Source: Streptomyces sp. NBC_00234 (lineage in GTDB: Bacteria > Actinomycetota > Actinomycetes > Streptomycetales > Streptomycetaceae). From it: a DNA stretch of 64,000 nucleotides. Within the stretch, counting starts at the first letter, position 1. Each line of letters opens with the position of its first letter. Where the stretch lies: contig NZ_CP108101.1 in assembly GCF_036195325.1 (NCBI RefSeq), positions 496,001 through 560,000 of the forward strand, read 5' to 3'. Positions 29,503-37,124 of this stretch are shown here, piece by piece. The position numbers and the translations under genes are program-made. A model generated the notes under the pieces. That model searched no databases and was not told the origin of the DNA. It saw only the letters and a program-made list of their open reading frames with translations.

Positions 29503-30330
29503 GTGAGCAGCGACGCACCGCACAGCGGGACCGCCGAGCAGATCATGCAGCGCATCGACACGACCCGCCCCCACACGGCCAGGATCTGGAACTACTGGAC
29601 GGGCGGCAAGGACAACTATCCCGTCGACCGCGAGGCGGGGGACCAGATCCGCAAGCTGCACCCCGGCATCGGTGACTACGCGCGTGCCGACCGGCTCTTC
29701 CTCGGCCGTGCGGTGCGCCACCTGACGGCCGAGGCGGGAATCCGGCAGTTCCTGGACATAGGTACGGGCCTGCCGAGCGCGGAGAACACGCACGAGGTGG
29801 CCCAGCGGGTGGCACCCGAGTCCCGCGTCGTCTACGTGGACAACGACCCGCTCGTGCTCGCGCACGCCAGGGCGCTGCTCACCAGCAGCCCCGAAGGGGC
29901 GACCGACTATCTGGACGCCGATCTGCGCGATGTCGACGCGATCCTCGACCGGGCGTCGCGAACGCTGGATCTCACCCGGCCGGTGGCGCTCATGCTGCTC
30001 GGGGTGGTCATCTTCATCGAGGACGACGAGGAGTCCTACGCGGTGGTCCGCCGCCTCCTGGACGCGCTGCCGGCCGGGAGCCATCTGGTGCTCTCGCACA
30101 CCGTGACCAGCCCGTCGATGCCCGACGTGGACGCCGCGGTGGCGTTCTGGAACGAGCACGGCACGCCCCGGCTGACCCAGCGGACACCGGAGGCCGTCGC
30201 CCGCTACTTCGACGGACTGGACCTCCTGGAGCCCGGAGTGGTCTCGTGCTCGCGGTGGCGCCCGGCCGAGGAAGCCGGCCCGGCGCCCGCGGAGGTCGCG
30301 ATGTTCGGAGCGGTGGGCCGCAAGGGCTGA
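29503..30330 (+). CDS. DUF574-type SAM-dependent methyltransferase
   Basis: 275-aa member of the actinomycete SAM-dependent methyltransferase family DUF574. Characteristic parts are RIDTTRPHTARIWNYWTGGK and DNYPVDR near the N-terminus, the SAM-binding FLDIGTGLPSAENTHEVAQ, VVYVDNDPLVLAHARALL and the GVVIFIEDD segment. The substrate is unknown. The GTG start at 29503 follows a GAGAGAG purine run. Divergent from the ABC-F gene and convergent with the GH6 gene, leaving only 11 bp between stops. Confidence 0.87.
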   Translation: MSSDAPHSGTAEQIMQRIDTTRPHTARIWNYWTGGKDNYPVDREAGDQIRKLHPGIGDYARADRLFLGRAVRHLTAEAGIRQFLDIGTGLPSAENTHEVAQRVAPESRVVYVDNDPLVLAHARALLTSSPEGATDYLDADLRDVDAILDRASRTLDLTRPVALMLLGVVIFIEDDEESYAVVRRLLDALPAGSHLVLSHTVTSPSMPDVDAAVAFWNEHGTPRLTQRTPEAVARYFDGLDLLEPGVVSCSRWRPAEEAGPAPAEVAMFGAVGRKG

Positions 30331-30341
30331 CACCGCCGGTC

Positions 30342-31529
30342 TCACTGCTGGGCGAACCGGACCAGTTCGAGGGCCTGTTGGGGGAACCAGGCGCCCGCGG
30401 CCGGGTCGGTCGTGCCGCGCTCCGGGTCCTGGGGGCCGGCCGTTCCGCGCAGGCACAGTCCGTCCGACTCCCCCGGGGTCTTGATCCAGAGGACGGCGTC
30501 GTGGAGCGGGTCGGCCGTGCGCGTGGTGGGTCGGGCGCCCAGGCCGCGGTCCGGCGGATTGCACCAGTCCTGGGGGTCGGTGTACTTCCCTGCGGGCGGG
30601 GTCCAGGGGCCGCGGCCGTTACGGCTGGAGTCGGTGACGTAGTGCTTCATCAGGGCTGGATCCGTACGGACGTTGGAGTCCAGCCAGGACTGCGCGTCGG
30701 CGCGCGGCCACCACTGGTTGGGGCAGGCGGCGCTGTCCCCGCCGTCCTCCACATAGGCGAGGCAGGACGAGATCAGCTTTCCGTACCAGGTGCTCGCCTC
30801 GTCGGTCTGGTAGTTGGAGGCGTTGGTGTAAAAGCCGGTCGCCCTGGCCACGCCGCCCGCGACGAGGCGCGGCACGATGCTGTTGACCGAGTGCCAGGCC
30901 GGGTGACCGGTGTCGAGGTAGACCTTCGTACGGGCGAGGCTCCCGAAGGTGTCGACCGCGTAGTTGATCTCGGTGTAGCGGGCGGCGGTCTTCGTGCCCT
31001 CGGCATCGTCCTGGCCGCAGTCGGCGGGGAGCAGGGCGAGCGAATCGGGTTCCAGGACGATCATCGCGTCGTGGCTGCCGATGCCGCGGGCCACGGCCTC
31101 CGTCCAGGCCCGGTATTCGGCGGTCGTGGAGGCGCCGCCGCCCGAGTAGTTGGCGCAGTCGCGGCCCGGAACGTTGTAGAGGGCGAAGACCGGGACGGAG
31201 CGCTGCCGGCCCGCCTCCCCCACCACGCGTCGTGCCTCGGCCTCGACCTCCGCGGGAGTCTGGTCGCCGTACCAGACGGCGTGCGGCGTGCGGACCATGG
31301 CCAGGATGCCTGCCGCGTCACGCAGTTGACCGTCCCGTACGAGGTCGCGTACCTGCCGGTACGCGTCCGGGTTGGCGTCCGGGGTGTACAGGCGGGTTCC
31401 GGAGTCGTCGGCCGGCCGGGTTCCGGCACTGCCGCCCGAGCCGTCCGCTCCGGCGGCCGGAACGGCCAGCAGCAGGGCTGCGGCCAGGGCGAGTGGCATG
31501 GCTCTGAGCAGAGTTGCTGTGCTGCGCAT
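30342..31529 (-). CDS. Secreted glycoside hydrolase family 6 cellulase
   Basis: 395-aa GH6 enzyme (endoglucanase or cellobiohydrolase) cleaving beta-1,4-glucan. A signal peptide (MPLALAAALLLAVPAAGA) precedes the catalytic domain. Key residues are Asp124 (YNVPGRDCANYSGGGA) and Asp162 (IVLEPDSLALL), the 38-residue spacing of the catalytic acid pair in characterised GH6 enzymes, plus Asp356 in WIKTPGESDG. YLDTGHPAWH and ASNYQTDEASTWYG are family signatures. No cellulose-binding module is present. A CebR-like palindrome lies 41 bp upstream, implying cellobiose/cello-oligosaccharide induction. Confidence 0.94.
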   Translation of the reverse strand: MRSTATLLRAMPLALAAALLLAVPAAGADGSGGSAGTRPADDSGTRLYTPDANPDAYRQVRDLVRDGQLRDAAGILAMVRTPHAVWYGDQTPAEVEAEARRVVGEAGRQRSVPVFALYNVPGRDCANYSGGGASTTAEYRAWTEAVARGIGSHDAMIVLEPDSLALLPADCGQDDAEGTKTAARYTEINYAVDTFGSLARTKVYLDTGHPAWHSVNSIVPRLVAGGVARATGFYTNASNYQTDEASTWYGKLISSCLAYVEDGGDSAACPNQWWPRADAQSWLDSNVRTDPALMKHYVTDSSRNGRGPWTPPAGKYTDPQDWCNPPDRGLGARPTTRTADPLHDAVLWIKTPGESDGLCLRGTAGPQDPERGTTDPAAGAWFPQQALELVRFAQQ

Positions 31530-31569
31530 GGGTCATCCCTCGGTCACGGCGGGCGCGCGGGCGAACGTG

Positions 31570-31583
31570 CGGGAGCGCTCCCA
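31570..31583. promoter_or_regulatory. CebR-like operator upstream of cellulase gene
   Basis: CGGGAGCGCTCCCA differs by one base from the Streptomyces CebR box TGGGAGCGCTCCCA. Located 41-54 bp before the GH6 start, where a LacI-type repressor would block the promoter until cello-oligosaccharides appear. Confidence 0.8.
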
Positions 31584-31700
31584 CGAGGGTCGCGGAGGGG
31601 CATGCCTGCGTCAAGACTGCTGCGTCATACGTCATCACGTGAGGACGGAGGGGCGAAGCCCGTAGCGGCTCCCCGGTGAGGGCGGCGGCGCCGGGAACGC

Positions 31701-32030
31701 TCAGCTGCCGGGGCTCGCCGGGGCGCCGGGGACGCGGATGACGGCGAGTCCGCCGTCCAGGTCCACGGTGGAGTGGGGCGGGGCGCCGTCCTCCTCGTCG
31801 TCGCGCATCAGGAGCGCGCTGCGGCGCTCCTTGAGCTCGCTCTGCTTGCCGGGCGAGAAGGTGGCGTGCAACTGCTCGAAGCCCGTCGCCGACACCTGGC
31901 CCCTGCGGGCGCTGTTGCGCCATGGCAGCATGCCGGCCCGCCCCGCGCGGAGCAGGATCTGGTCGACGAAGGCGAGCAGGGTGAGCCCGATGACCAGTCC
32001 GGGCAACGTCATCAGCACGGCGAATTCCAT
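31701..32030 (-). CDS. DUF6191-family small membrane-anchored protein (only intact copy)
   Basis: 109-aa protein with one N-terminal hydrophobic helix (MEFAVLMTLPGLVIGLTLLA) followed by a hydrophilic domain (QVSATGFEQLHATFSPGKQS, then RDDEEDGAPPHSTVDLDGG). This matches the actinomycete DUF6191 family; function unknown. The start at 32030 is placed at the conserved MEFAV; the frame is open 33 codons upstream without similarity. The tandem amplification begins inside this gene (31778): its last 25 codons lie outside the repeat, so the other three copies are truncated. Confidence 0.78.
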   Translation of the reverse strand: MEFAVLMTLPGLVIGLTLLAFVDQILLRAGRAGMLPWRNSARRGQVSATGFEQLHATFSPGKQSELKERRSALLMRDDEEDGAPPHSTVDLDGGLAVIRVPGAPASPGS

Positions 32031-32113
32031 GGCGCCAGTGTCACCGACGGCCCGGACCCGGCGGAAGCGGGTGTCGCGCACGGGCTCGGGGCCACACGAC
32101 CGGGAACGTCGAA

Positions 32114-32143
32114 GCGGGCCGTCGCTCACCTGCGACGGCCCGC
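32114..32143 (-). terminator. Hairpin terminator after the dehydrogenase operon
   Basis: GCGGGCCGTCGC-TCACCT-GCGACGGCCCGC, a perfect 12-bp stem with a 6-nt loop, 23 bp after the alcohol dehydrogenase stop on the minus strand. Repeated at 37208-37237, 42302-42331 and 47396-47425. Confidence 0.7.
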
Positions 32144-32166
32144 ACGGCGGGAGGTGGCTCCCGGTG

Positions 32167-33207
32167 TCAGCCGTTGGGGAGGATCACGGCGCGACCGTTG
32201 ATCTGGCCGGCGTGGAGCCGCTCGTAGGCGAGCGGCGCCTCGTCGATCGAGTACGTCTCGACGTGGACGTCGACGGCCCCGGCGTGGGCGAGGTCGAGGA
32301 CTTCGGCGAGCTCCTTGCGCGAGCCCCAGTACGGCGCGGTGACGGTCGCTCCGTACGGCAGCACACCGAAGCCGACCGGGAGGGTGCCGCCACCGATGCC
32401 GACGATGGTGACGTCGCCGTCGACGCGGGCGACCGCTCCGGCCGTCTTCACGGTGGGCGGCGCGCCGACGAAGTCGAGGACGACGTGCGCCCCGTTCCCA
32501 CCGGTCATTTCGAGCACCTTGGCGGCGGCGTGCTCGTCGGACAGGACGGCCTCGTGGGCTCCCACAGTCCTGGCCAGGGCGAGCTTCTCGTCGCTGACGT
32601 CGAGCGCGATGACCCGCGCCGAGGTCATGGCGCGGAGGAGCTGGATCGCGACGTGGCCGAGGCCGCCCGTGCCGATGACGACCGCCGTGGCACCGGGCAC
32701 CAGCTTGGGCATCGAGCGCTGGATCGCGTGGTACGGGGTCAGGCCGGCGTCGGTGAGCGGCACCGTCTTCACCGGGTCGAGGTCGCCGATCGGCACCAGG
32801 TGGCGCGGGTTGTCGACGATCATGTACTCGGCCATGGCACCGGGGGCGCCGAGGCCGGGCGGGACGATGCCGAGCTCCTTGGCGCGCAGGCAGTAGTTCT
32901 CCTTGCCCTCGGCGCAGTTGACGCACATACCGCAGCCCCAGGGACCGTAGACGGCCACCGAGTCGCCGACCGAGAATCCGCTCACTCCGTCGCCGAGGGC
33001 GGCGACGGTGCCGACTCCCTCGTGCCCCAGGGTGAGGGGCAGCGGGAAGGGGAGCTGTTCGGCGGGCCAGCTCATCACGGCGATGTCGGAGTGACACACC
33101 CCGGCGGCGGTGACCTTCAGCAGGACCTGCCCCGGGCCCACCTCGGGGTCGGGCACGGTGACGACCTCGGGAGCGGCACCGACGGTGCGGTACTGAACGG
33201 CTTTCAT
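32167..33207 (-). CDS. Zinc-dependent NAD(P) alcohol dehydrogenase (copy 1)
   Basis: 346-aa medium-chain dehydrogenase oxidising an alcohol or reducing an aldehyde with NAD(P). Catalytic zinc ligands Cys38 (GVCHSD) and His62-Glu63 (GHEGVG) are present, and the structural zinc set is complete (Cys92, Cys95, Cys98, Cys106). The nucleotide fold is VVIGTGGLGHVAIQLL with an Asp at IALDVSD, favouring NAD. Start ATG at 33207 with GAGGAG upstream. Third gene of the tetR-SDR-adh operon, 68 bp after the SDR gene and followed by a terminator. Pairing with an SDR suggests a short catabolic or detoxification step; substrate unknown. Confidence 0.92.
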   Translation of the reverse strand: MKAVQYRTVGAAPEVVTVPDPEVGPGQVLLKVTAAGVCHSDIAVMSWPAEQLPFPLPLTLGHEGVGTVAALGDGVSGFSVGDSVAVYGPWGCGMCVNCAEGKENYCLRAKELGIVPPGLGAPGAMAEYMIVDNPRHLVPIGDLDPVKTVPLTDAGLTPYHAIQRSMPKLVPGATAVVIGTGGLGHVAIQLLRAMTSARVIALDVSDEKLALARTVGAHEAVLSDEHAAAKVLEMTGGNGAHVVLDFVGAPPTVKTAGAVARVDGDVTIVGIGGGTLPVGFGVLPYGATVTAPYWGSRKELAEVLDLAHAGAVDVHVETYSIDEAPLAYERLHAGQINGRAVILPNG

Positions 33208-33275
33208 GGGGTTCTCCTCAGTCTTTCCTTTTACTCATTGCTCGCCCCCCGGCCCCCGTTCGCCACTCGGGGCGG

Positions 33276-34052
33276 TCATGCGGCGGAGTAGCCGCCGTCC
33301 ACGAGGTGGTAGCTGCCGTGGATGAACGACGCGCGGTCGGAGAGCAGGAAGGCGGCGAGTTCGGCCACTTCCTCGGCCGTGCCGAGCCGTCCGGCCGGGT
33401 GCAGCGAGATGAGGTGCTCGCGGGCCGGTCCCTCGGTGTTGCGCAGCAGCGGGGTGTCGATGAAGCCGGGGCCGACCGCGTTGATCCGGACGTTCTGGGC
33501 GGCGTATTCGAGGGCCGCCGACTTGGTGAGGCCGACGACGCCGTGCTTGGCGGCGACGTAGGCAGGCGATCCCGCGAAGCCGTTGGTGCCGAGGATCGAC
33601 GCCATGTTGACGATGGCGCCGCCGCCCGCGGCGACGATCGCGGGGAGCTCGTAGCGCAGCGAGTGGAAGACACCGCTGAGGTTGGTCGCGACGACCCGGT
33701 TCCAGTCCTCGATCGCGTACTCGCCGGTGGGGGCGGACGGGCCGCCGATGCCCGCGTTGTTCACGGCGAGGTGCAGGGCGCCGAACGTCTCGACGGCGAA
33801 GCGCACACCGGCTTCGACGGAGGCGGGGTCGGTCACGTCCATGGCGACGGCCGCGGCCTTGGCGCCGGCGGCTTCCAGTTCCGCAGCTGCCTTACGGGCG
33901 CTTTCCTCGTCGTAGTCGGCGATGACCACGGCCGCGCCGCCGGCGGCCAGTCGCCCGGCCAGCGCGAGGCCGATGCCGGAGGCGCCACCGGTGACGAGGG
34001 CCGTGCGGCCCGCGAACTCGGCTTCGGCGACGGTGGGGGTGTCGGTGCTCAT
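33276..34052 (-). CDS. Short-chain dehydrogenase/reductase (copy 1)
   Basis: 258-aa classical SDR. Cofactor motif TGGASGIG (21-28), Asp at VIADYDEE indicating NAD preference, NNAGIGG, Ser in NMASILGTNG, catalytic YVAAK (Tyr-x3-Lys) and the PGFIDTPLL loop. The C-terminus LVDGGYSAA is typical. ATG at 34052 overlaps the tetR stop by four bases, so translation is coupled to the regulator. Likely acts in the same pathway as the downstream alcohol dehydrogenase. Confidence 0.93.
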   Translation of the reverse strand: MSTDTPTVAEAEFAGRTALVTGGASGIGLALAGRLAAGGAAVVIADYDEESARKAAAELEAAGAKAAAVAMDVTDPASVEAGVRFAVETFGALHLAVNNAGIGGPSAPTGEYAIEDWNRVVATNLSGVFHSLRYELPAIVAAGGGAIVNMASILGTNGFAGSPAYVAAKHGVVGLTKSAALEYAAQNVRINAVGPGFIDTPLLRNTEGPAREHLISLHPAGRLGTAEEVAELAAFLLSDRASFIHGSYHLVDGGYSAA

Positions 34053-34723
34053 GAGATGTCGTTTCCTTCCGTGGTGCTGTGGTGCTGCTCCGCCCCGGCC
34101 GGCTGCCTCGTGAGCAGATCGCCGGCGAGGGCGTCGAATGCCTGGACGACCAGGACGGGCAGATCGGCGGGAGCGCCGCCGCGCACCCAGGCGGCCTGGG
34201 CGGCGAGGAGCGCTCCCGCCCCGGCCGCGACCGTGACGGCGGGACGGATGTCCTGCCGAGGGTCGACGCCCATCCGGTCGGCGATGATGGCGACCGACTC
34301 CTCCTGGGCGTCCACCCGGATGTGGTGGAACGCCGCGTAGAGGGTCGGCTCCTCCTCGGCCACGACCAGCAGGTCGAAGATCCGGGGACGGCGGTGCCAG
34401 GGTTCGGCGGTGGTGTCGCCGAGCCAGTCGAGGACCGCGCGCCGGTAGGCGGTGAGCGGGGGTTCCTCGGCGGGTCGGGCTCGCAGGGCGTCGTTGATCC
34501 GGCCCCCGTCGCCTCGCAGCGAGTCGAGGACGGCGACTTCCTTGCTCGCGAAGTACCGGCTGAAGGTGCGCCGGTCGACGTCCGCGCGTTCCGCGATCTC
34601 CTCGACCGTCACGTTCTTCAGGCCCCGGTCGAGTACGAGCTCGAAAGCTGCCTGCGCCAGCGTGTCCCGGGTCCGGCGAGCCTTGCGGCTGCGCCTCTCC
34701 GGGGCCTTCCGTTCCGCGTTCAT
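34049..34723 (-). CDS. TetR-family regulator of the dehydrogenase operon (copy 1)
   Basis: 224-aa TetR repressor. The N-terminal helix-turn-helix reads ELVLDRGLKNVTVEEIAERA followed by DVDRRTFSRYFASKE; the C-terminal ligand-binding half is helical and unassigned. The start ATG at 34723 opens the conserved basic N-terminus (MNAERKAPERRSRKARRTRD). First gene of the operon tetR-SDR-adh, with a 34-bp palindrome 21 bases upstream that is the likely autoregulatory operator. With four copies, repressor and operator dosage rise together. Confidence 0.9.
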   Translation of the reverse strand: MNAERKAPERRSRKARRTRDTLAQAAFELVLDRGLKNVTVEEIAERADVDRRTFSRYFASKEVAVLDSLRGDGGRINDALRARPAEEPPLTAYRRAVLDWLGDTTAEPWHRRPRIFDLLVVAEEEPTLYAAFHHIRVDAQEESVAIIADRMGVDPRQDIRPAVTVAAGAGALLAAQAAWVRGGAPADLPVLVVQAFDALAGDLLTRQPAGAEQHHSTTEGNDIS

Positions 34724-34744
34724 ATGTGCACCGTACACCCAAAA

Positions 34745-34778
34745 ATGTCCCGACGCGACAGAAGTCTCGTCGGGACAT
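34745..34778. promoter_or_regulatory. 34-bp palindrome, probable TetR operator
   Basis: ATGTCCCGACG (34745-34755) and CGTCGGGACAT (34768-34778), perfect 11-bp arms around a 12-bp spacer that itself contains GAC-AGAA-GTC. Located 21 bases before tetR. Also at 39839-39872, 44933-44966 and 50027-50060. Confidence 0.7.
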
Positions 34779-35066
34779 CCCGAGGTGCGACACGAGCCCT
34801 CCGCCCGGATCGAACCGGAGGCCACGAGCGCGATCCGCGACGGAAGCACCTCGGCGCCGCCGCACCCTGACGCACGCCAGGCCACTGACCTGCGCATTCA
34901 CGAGCACATCGCCACAGTGGCGCCATCGACGACGCAAGCGGCGCCACATATGGCAACGCAGTGGTGCCATTCATGTGCCATGATGGCACCACTGGCAGCG
35001 CACCACTCGGCCACGCAGGCCGAAGGGTGCGCGATTCGCGGAGTGAGCCATCAAAGGGGTCGGGTC
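34779..35066. promoter_or_regulatory. Divergent promoter region between tetR and gtrA-like genes
   Basis: No gene. Contains an imperfect palindromic array: GTGGCGCC/GGCGCCAC around 34917-34948, then the 34-bp palindrome at 34960-34993, and repeated GTGCCAT/ATGGCAC half-sites. Presumably the promoter and operator of the plus-strand GtrA-like gene. The same region recurs in all four units. Confidence 0.5.
34960..34993. promoter_or_regulatory. Second 34-bp palindrome upstream of gtrA-like gene
   Basis: AGTGGTGCCAT (34960-34970) and ATGGCACCACT (34983-34993), perfect 11-bp arms and a 12-bp spacer containing CATG-TGC-CATG. Same geometry as the probable TetR operator but different sequence. Also at 40054-40087, 45148-45181 and 50242-50275. 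The binding protein is unknown. Confidence 0.6.
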
Positions 35067-35588
35067 ATGGAGACAACACAGAGCCAGGAGCAGGCGGCCC
35101 CGGGCGCCATCACCGCCTTCGCCCGCTTCGTGCTCTGCGGCGGCGGGGTGGGGCTCGCCTCCAGCTTCGCCGTGGTGGCCCTCGCCTCCTGGATTCCCTG
35201 GGTCCTGGCCAACGCCCTGATCACCGTGGTCTCCACGCTCCTGGCCACCGAGCTGCACGCCCGCTTCACCTTCGGCGCGGGCGGACGCGCGACCTGGCGC
35301 CAGCACACGCAGTCGGCCGGGTCCGCGGCAGCTGCCTACGCGGTGACCTGCGTGGCGATGTTCGTCCTGCAGCACCTGGTGGCAGGGCCCGGTGCGGTGC
35401 TGGAGCAGGTCGTCTACCTGTCCGCCTCCGCGCTCGCCGGAATCGCCCGGTTCGCGGTGCTGCGCCTCGTCGTCTTCGCGCGGAACCACGCGCAGGGCGC
35501 TGCCACCCGCACCACCCCGCCCGTGCCCACGACGGTGGCCCGCACCTCGGCCCCGGCCGAGGCCGCGGCGCTCTGCCGCGCCGCCTGA
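35067..35588 (+). CDS. GtrA-like small membrane protein (copy 1)
   Basis: 173-aa protein with four predicted membrane helices (ARFVLCGGGVGLASSFAVVA, LANALITVVSTLLATELHA, SAAAAYAVTCVAMFVLQHLV, VVYLSASALAGIARFAVLRL). The FxRF..GG....S and ARFTFG spacing recalls GtrA-type proteins, which help polyprenyl-linked sugar transfer across the membrane. ATG at 35067 has AGGGG upstream; the longer upstream frame covers the promoter and is not used. It ends 35 bp from the convergent phosphatase gene. A flexible Thr/Ala/Pro tail follows the last helix. Confidence 0.75.
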   Translation: METTQSQEQAAPGAITAFARFVLCGGGVGLASSFAVVALASWIPWVLANALITVVSTLLATELHARFTFGAGGRATWRQHTQSAGSAAAAYAVTCVAMFVLQHLVAGPGAVLEQVVYLSASALAGIARFAVLRLVVFARNHAQGAATRTTPPVPTTVARTSAPAEAAALCRAA

Positions 35589-35623
35589 CCGGCTCCGGAC
35601 CTTCTCGGGGCCGGGCCCACGGC

Positions 35624-36844
35624 CTAGGGAGTGTCCGCGGTCAGCAGCCCGTTCGCACGCGGCAGTTCGGGCTGCCGCGTGCGGTGCACGGTCGCCCCAC
35701 GGAGGGCGAGCACCGCTATGTCGTCGCGGCGGACCCCGCCGGTGAACGCTTCGAGGTCGGTGCGGAGCGCGTCCAGGACCTCGCGGGGGCCCCAGCGCAC
35801 CCAGCGGTCCAGACGTTCGTCCAGCGGGTAGAAGGCGCCCGACGCGTCGCGCGCCTCGGTGACGCCGTCCGTGCACACCAGCAGGGTGGCGCCGGACGGA
35901 AAGTCGAACCACTCGGCGGTCCGTACCTCGGGGCTGAGTTCCGCCATGCCGAGCGGCACGGAGGTCCGCCGGAGCCGGACGACGCGGGCCTCCCCGTCGT
36001 GGAGCATCCGCGGCGCGATGTGACCGCAGTTGACGGCCTCCACCCGGCCGTCGGAGTCGAAGCCGAGGATCAGGGCCGTCACGAAGCGTTCGGTCTCACC
36101 GGCCTGGGCGGAGGTGGCGTTGTGCCGGACGACCGCGTCCTCCAGTGCGTCGGCGACCCCGGTGAGCGCCGGCTCGCGGAAGGCGGCTTCGCGGAAGGCG
36201 CCGAGGGCGGCGAGGCCCGCTCCCATCGCGGCCAGGCCCTTGCCCTGCACATCGCCGATGATGACCCGGGTGCCGTGCGGCGACTCGACGACCTCGTAGA
36301 TGTCTCCGCCGACGAGACGATCCTCCTCGATGGGCTCGTAGAGTCCATGGGCGAAGACCTGGTCGGTCAGGACGGGCAGCGGGCGCAGGATCTGCCGCTG
36401 GAGCGCTCCGGCGGCGGTCCGCAGCCTCGCGAGCTCGACGGCGTGGCGGATGCGCATGGCGCAGGACCCCACACCGAGGCCGCAGGCGAGCACGGAGAAT
36501 CCGATGCTGAGCGCAAGAGCCCAGAAGGTGTCGCCGATCAGGAGACGGGAGACGACGATGACAGCCGTGACCCAGAGGGCGACCGACACGGTCTGACGGA
36601 CCGTGCAGAAGACCGAGGCGAGTGCGGGGGCGACCACCAGCAGCGGAATGACCTGGAGGTCGGCGCCTATGAGGTAGTCGAGGACCACGACGAGGACGGT
36701 GAACACGGCCACGACGCCGGTCAGCGCGCGGTTCCCGATGCGGGACGCACCGGCTGCCGCCTCCCTCGCGTCCAGTTCCGCCGGCCGGGGCACGCGTCCT
36801 GTCGTACGACGCCTGATTCCCGTGGTCACTCGCACCTCTCCCAT
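35624..36844 (-). CDS. Membrane SpoIIE-type PP2C serine phosphatase (copy 1)
   Basis: 406-aa phosphatase. About four N-terminal membrane helices (ALTGVVAVFTVLVVVLDYLI, VIPLLVVAPALASVF, VALWVTAVIVVSRLLI, WALALSIGFSVLACGLGVGS) precede a SpoIIE/PP2C domain with metal-binding motifs LVGGDIYEVVES, IIGDVQGKGLAA, VNCGHI, LLVCTDGVTEARD and RRDDIAVLAL. Such enzymes usually dephosphorylate anti-anti-sigma factors and so free alternative sigma factors. Start ATG at 36844. Only 27 native bases precede it before the repeat junction at 36871/36872; beyond that is a truncated DUF6191 gene on the same strand, so its promoter is probably no longer the native one. Confidence 0.92.
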   Translation of the reverse strand: MGEVRVTTGIRRRTTGRVPRPAELDAREAAAGASRIGNRALTGVVAVFTVLVVVLDYLIGADLQVIPLLVVAPALASVFCTVRQTVSVALWVTAVIVVSRLLIGDTFWALALSIGFSVLACGLGVGSCAMRIRHAVELARLRTAAGALQRQILRPLPVLTDQVFAHGLYEPIEEDRLVGGDIYEVVESPHGTRVIIGDVQGKGLAAMGAGLAALGAFREAAFREPALTGVADALEDAVVRHNATSAQAGETERFVTALILGFDSDGRVEAVNCGHIAPRMLHDGEARVVRLRRTSVPLGMAELSPEVRTAEWFDFPSGATLLVCTDGVTEARDASGAFYPLDERLDRWVRWGPREVLDALRTDLEAFTGGVRRDDIAVLALRGATVHRTRQPELPRANGLLTADTP

Positions 36845-36871
36845 CTCCTGTCGTCCACTCCGTTTCCACTC

Positions 36872-37124
36872 GCGGGGCGCCGTCCTCCTCGTCGTCGCGC
36901 ATCAGGAGCGCGCTGCGGCGCTCCTTGAGCTCGCTCTGCTTGCCGGGCGAGAAGGTGGCGTGCAACTGCTCGAAGCCCGTCGCCGACACCTGGCCCCTGC
37001 GGGCGCTGTTGCGCCATGGCAGCATGCCGGCCCGCCCCGCGCGGAGCAGGATCTGGTCGACGAAGGCGAGCAGGGTGAGCCCGATGACCAGTCCGGGCAA
37101 CGTCATCAGCACGGCGAATTCCAT
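36872..37124 (-). pseudogene. Truncated DUF6191 gene at repeat junction 1/2
   Basis: Keeps 84 codons, including the membrane helix, and loses the C-terminal 25 residues. The frame runs through the junction into the phosphatase region in another frame and stops at 36096, giving a potential 342-aa chimera that overlaps the phosphatase start. Its upstream region now lies in front of the copy 1 phosphatase. Confidence 0.8.

Larger units (their letters stand above)
31778..36871. repeat. Tandem 5,094-bp repeat, copy 1
   Basis: First of four head-to-tail units. Period checked from gene coordinates and junction bases. Its left edge lies within an intact DUF6191 gene. Contents: most of DUF6191, alcohol dehydrogenase, SDR, TetR, GtrA-like and SpoIIE phosphatase genes. 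All encoded proteins are identical in the four units, and no base difference was seen where intergenic sequence was compared. Confidence 0.97.

Noticed and set aside
33276..34970. 564-codon version of the SDR gene reading through tetR and the promoter
   Set aside because: The first 306 codons overlap tetR in another frame and are Arg/Pro/Gly-rich; the SDR homology starts at 34052 with a coupled ATG.
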